Source: Tomitella biformata AHU 1821
GTDB taxonomy: Bacteria; Actinomycetota; Actinomycetes; Mycobacteriales; Mycobacteriaceae
Reading direction: 5' to 3'
DNA: 64,000 bases
Assembly: GCF_000524475.1 (NCBI RefSeq)
Contig: NZ_BAVQ01000023.1
Coordinates: 187,962 to 251,961 of the forward strand
How positions within the stretch are numbered: the first letter of the stretch is position 1; the number at the start of each line of letters is the position of its first letter. The position numbers and the translations under genes are program-made. Below, in pieces: positions 62,709-64,000 of this stretch. The notes under the pieces were generated by a model that was not told the DNA's origin, ran no database searches, and was given only the letters and a program-made list of their open reading frames with translations.

Positions 62709-63488
62709 TCACCGACCCTGGAATTCCGGCGCCCGGCCCTCTTTCCGCGCCTGGCGGGCCTCATTCTTGTCCGCACTGTTCCACGCCGCCTGGAATGCGT
62801 CAGCCTGAGCGGGAGTCGCCTGATCCCGCGCGCCGTCGTCGTTGAACACCATCTTCAGGTGCCGCAGCGAGAGCGGAGCGAGGGCGGCCAGCTCATGCGC
62901 CCAAGCCAGCGCCGCGGGCAGCTCCCCGAGCACGTTGGCGAGCCCGCGCTCGAGCGCCTCGGGGGCGAACATGGCCCGCGCGCCCAACAGCATCGTGCGC
63001 GCCGGGCCACCGCCGACGACGTCGCTCAAGCGCCGGATGGTCCAGTTGTGCACCGTTAAGCCGTTCTTGGCGACGGGCACCTCGAACCGCGCGTCCTCTG
63101 CCACCACCCGCAAATCGCAGGCCAGCGCGAGCTGGACGCCCGCGCCGATCGCCGGCCCGTTCACCGCGGCGAGAACCGGCACGGGCAGCGTCTGCAACAC
63201 ATCCAGCATCCAAACAAGCGCCAGCGGGAACCGGCCGCTGTACACGTCGCCGGACAGATCCGCCCCCGCACAGAACACGTCGCCTCGGCCGGTGAGCAGG
63301 AGCGCGCGGGCGCCCTCGGCCACCGCGGCCTCCGCGGCGACGCGGATGTCATCGCACATCTGGGTGTTGAGCGCGTTGCGGCGCTCCTCCCGGCACAGTT
63401 CCAGCACCACGACATCCCCCTCGCGGCGCACCTCGACAAACGAAGCGGCCTCGGGCCTGTCGGCGAGAATTGTCGACGATTCGGTCAT
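62709..63488 (-). CDS. echA6: enoyl-CoA hydratase/isomerase, EchA6-like
   Basis: 259 residues from ATG 63488, seven bases after AGGAGA. Crotonase fold with ERRNALNTQM, FCAGADLSG and GPAIGAGVQLALACDLRV; after that, FEVPVAKNGLTVHNWTIRRLSDVVGG replaces the usual segment that bears the catalytic Glu. The C-terminal APEFQGR and the NWxIRRLS stretch match Rv0905 (EchA6), a non-catalytic acyl-CoA shuttle feeding mycolic acid synthesis. A GGTTACC/GGTAACC operator lies upstream. Confidence 0.88.
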   Translation of the reverse strand: MTESSTILADRPEAASFVEVRREGDVVVLELCREERRNALNTQMCDDIRVAAEAAVAEGARALLLTGRGDVFCAGADLSGDVYSGRFPLALVWMLDVLQTLPVPVLAAVNGPAIGAGVQLALACDLRVVAEDARFEVPVAKNGLTVHNWTIRRLSDVVGGGPARTMLLGARAMFAPEALERGLANVLGELPAALAWAHELAALAPLSLRHLKMVFNDDGARDQATPAQADAFQAAWNSADKNEARQARKEGRAPEFQGR

Positions 63489-63560
63489 GGCGGTTCTCCT
63501 TTTCGACCCTAAGTTCATGCGTTCTGGCAAGAAAACCCCGCCACGCCTACGCCACCGTAA

Positions 63561-63578
63561 GGTTACCGACAGGTAACC
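63561..63578. promoter_or_regulatory. palindromic operator upstream of echA6
   Basis: GGTTACC (63561-63567), GACA, GGTAACC (63572-63578), a perfect 7+7 dyad typical of TetR operators. The preceding CCTACGCCACCGTAAG also resembles the operator at 50695. Confidence 0.6.
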
Positions 63579-63605
63579 GGATGTGCCAGGAAGCTCCCAG
63601 CACGC

Positions 63606-64000
63606 TCAGCGGCCCGTGAACTCCGGCGGGCGGCGCTCCGACCGGGCCAGCCGGGCCTCGTCCTTGTCCTCGCTCTGCCAGGCCGCCTCCAACGCCGCGT
63701 GCAGCTCGGGGCTGTCGGGATCACGGGCACCGTTCTCATTGAACGCCATCTTCACGTGCCGCAAGCTCAACGGCGCGAGCTTGGCCAGCTCACGTGCCCA
63801 CGCCACCGCCTCCGTCAGGCCGCCGGCCCGGTTGCCGAAGCCTCGCTCGAGCAGCTCGGGGGCGTGCATCGGTTCGCCGGCGAACATGATGTTGCGAGCG
63901 CGCCCGCCAAGGACCTCGGCCAACCGCCGCATGGTCCAGGTGTGCACCGCCACGCCGACCTTGACCACCGGCACCTCGATGCGGGCGGACTCGGAGACCA
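63606..64000 (-). CDS. EchA6-like enoyl-CoA hydratase, 5' end beyond window
   Basis: The C-terminal 131 residues of a second crotonase-fold protein, tandem to the first: IEVPVVKVGVAVHTWTMRRLAEVLGGRARNIM and a C-terminal RRPPEFTGR. The residues in the catalytic-Glu region are again replaced, as in the first copy, so both may bind rather than hydrate acyl-CoA. It lies 117 bp upstream of echA6 in the same direction, with an operator-like palindrome between. Confidence 0.85.
   Translation of the reverse strand, partial: VSESARIEVPVVKVGVAVHTWTMRRLAEVLGGRARNIMFAGEPMHAPELLERGFGNRAGGLTEAVAWARELAKLAPLSLRHVKMAFNENGARDPDSPELHAALEAAWQSEDKDEARLARSERRPPEFTGR

Overview
The window is high-GC, densely coded DNA from an actinobacterium of the order Mycobacteriales. 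From memory of the Mycobacterium tuberculosis gene order, its backbone runs collinear, in reverse, with roughly Rv0996 down to Rv0905: glr/sepX, rimJ, glp (moeA1-like), galU, 5-FCL, ruc (Rv0991c-like), SAF protein, moaB2, pepD, mprB, mprA, a VWA/AAA+ pair, purH, purN, perM, an Rv0954-like protein, sucD, sucC, an M23 peptidase, pcrA, chorismate mutase, pgi, an Fpg/Nei glycosylase, a SRPBCC toxin and its antitoxin, ctpE, an MBL hydrolase and echA6-like genes. Many details do not match Mycobacterium itself, so a relative such as Tsukamurella, Gordonia or Dietzia is more likely; the genus cannot be fixed by eye.

Layout. 1-7.0 kb: a partial gene, a MerR regulator fused to a sliding-clamp-like domain divergent from a hemerythrin, a Na/Pi transporter and an unlisted 48-residue protein behind PHO boxes, ribokinase, Tag glycosylase, a DinB-like protein, and a dsbA-gpx pair. 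7.1-12.5 kb: tRNA-Ala with terminator, the galU-glp-rimJ-glr cell-division/envelope cluster, 5-FCL, and a ruc chaperone gene behind a CIRCE element. 12.6-18.2 kb: SAF protein, moaB, the MprAB-PepD envelope-stress system and a TRIC-type membrane protein. 18.4-25.5 kb: rpsR, an NTF2-like protein, the VWA/MoxR-type ATPase pair, a frameshifted DUF559 gene flanked by two copies of a palindromic repeat, purH. 25.5-34.6 kb: purN, perM, Rv0954-like, sucDC, M23 peptidase, pcrA.

34.8-40.9 kb is the striking part. Between chorismate mutase and pgi lies a head-to-tail array of eleven small paralogous exported proteins. All keep one mid-domain Cys and a C-terminal W-x-x-C ending, most in the context NEDGWK. 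Six carry a lipobox and five have one N-terminal membrane anchor instead. This is the best candidate in the window for an undescribed system.

41-64 kb: pgi, glycosylase, thyA-folA, an esterase, VanZ-like, a cupredoxin lipoprotein, a DUF3558-like lipoprotein, a Tat-exported flavoprotein, an acyltransferase under a long palindromic operator, tRNA-Arg, CorA, pirin, AlkB, USP, a second esterase, a nucleotidyltransferase, the ctpE-antitoxin-DUF393-toxin cluster (the DUF393 gene has no standard start codon), an MBL hydrolase, and two EchA6-like paralogues, the last cut by the window end. No insertion sequence, prophage, rRNA or CRISPR array is visible. All functional calls rest on motif recognition by eye.
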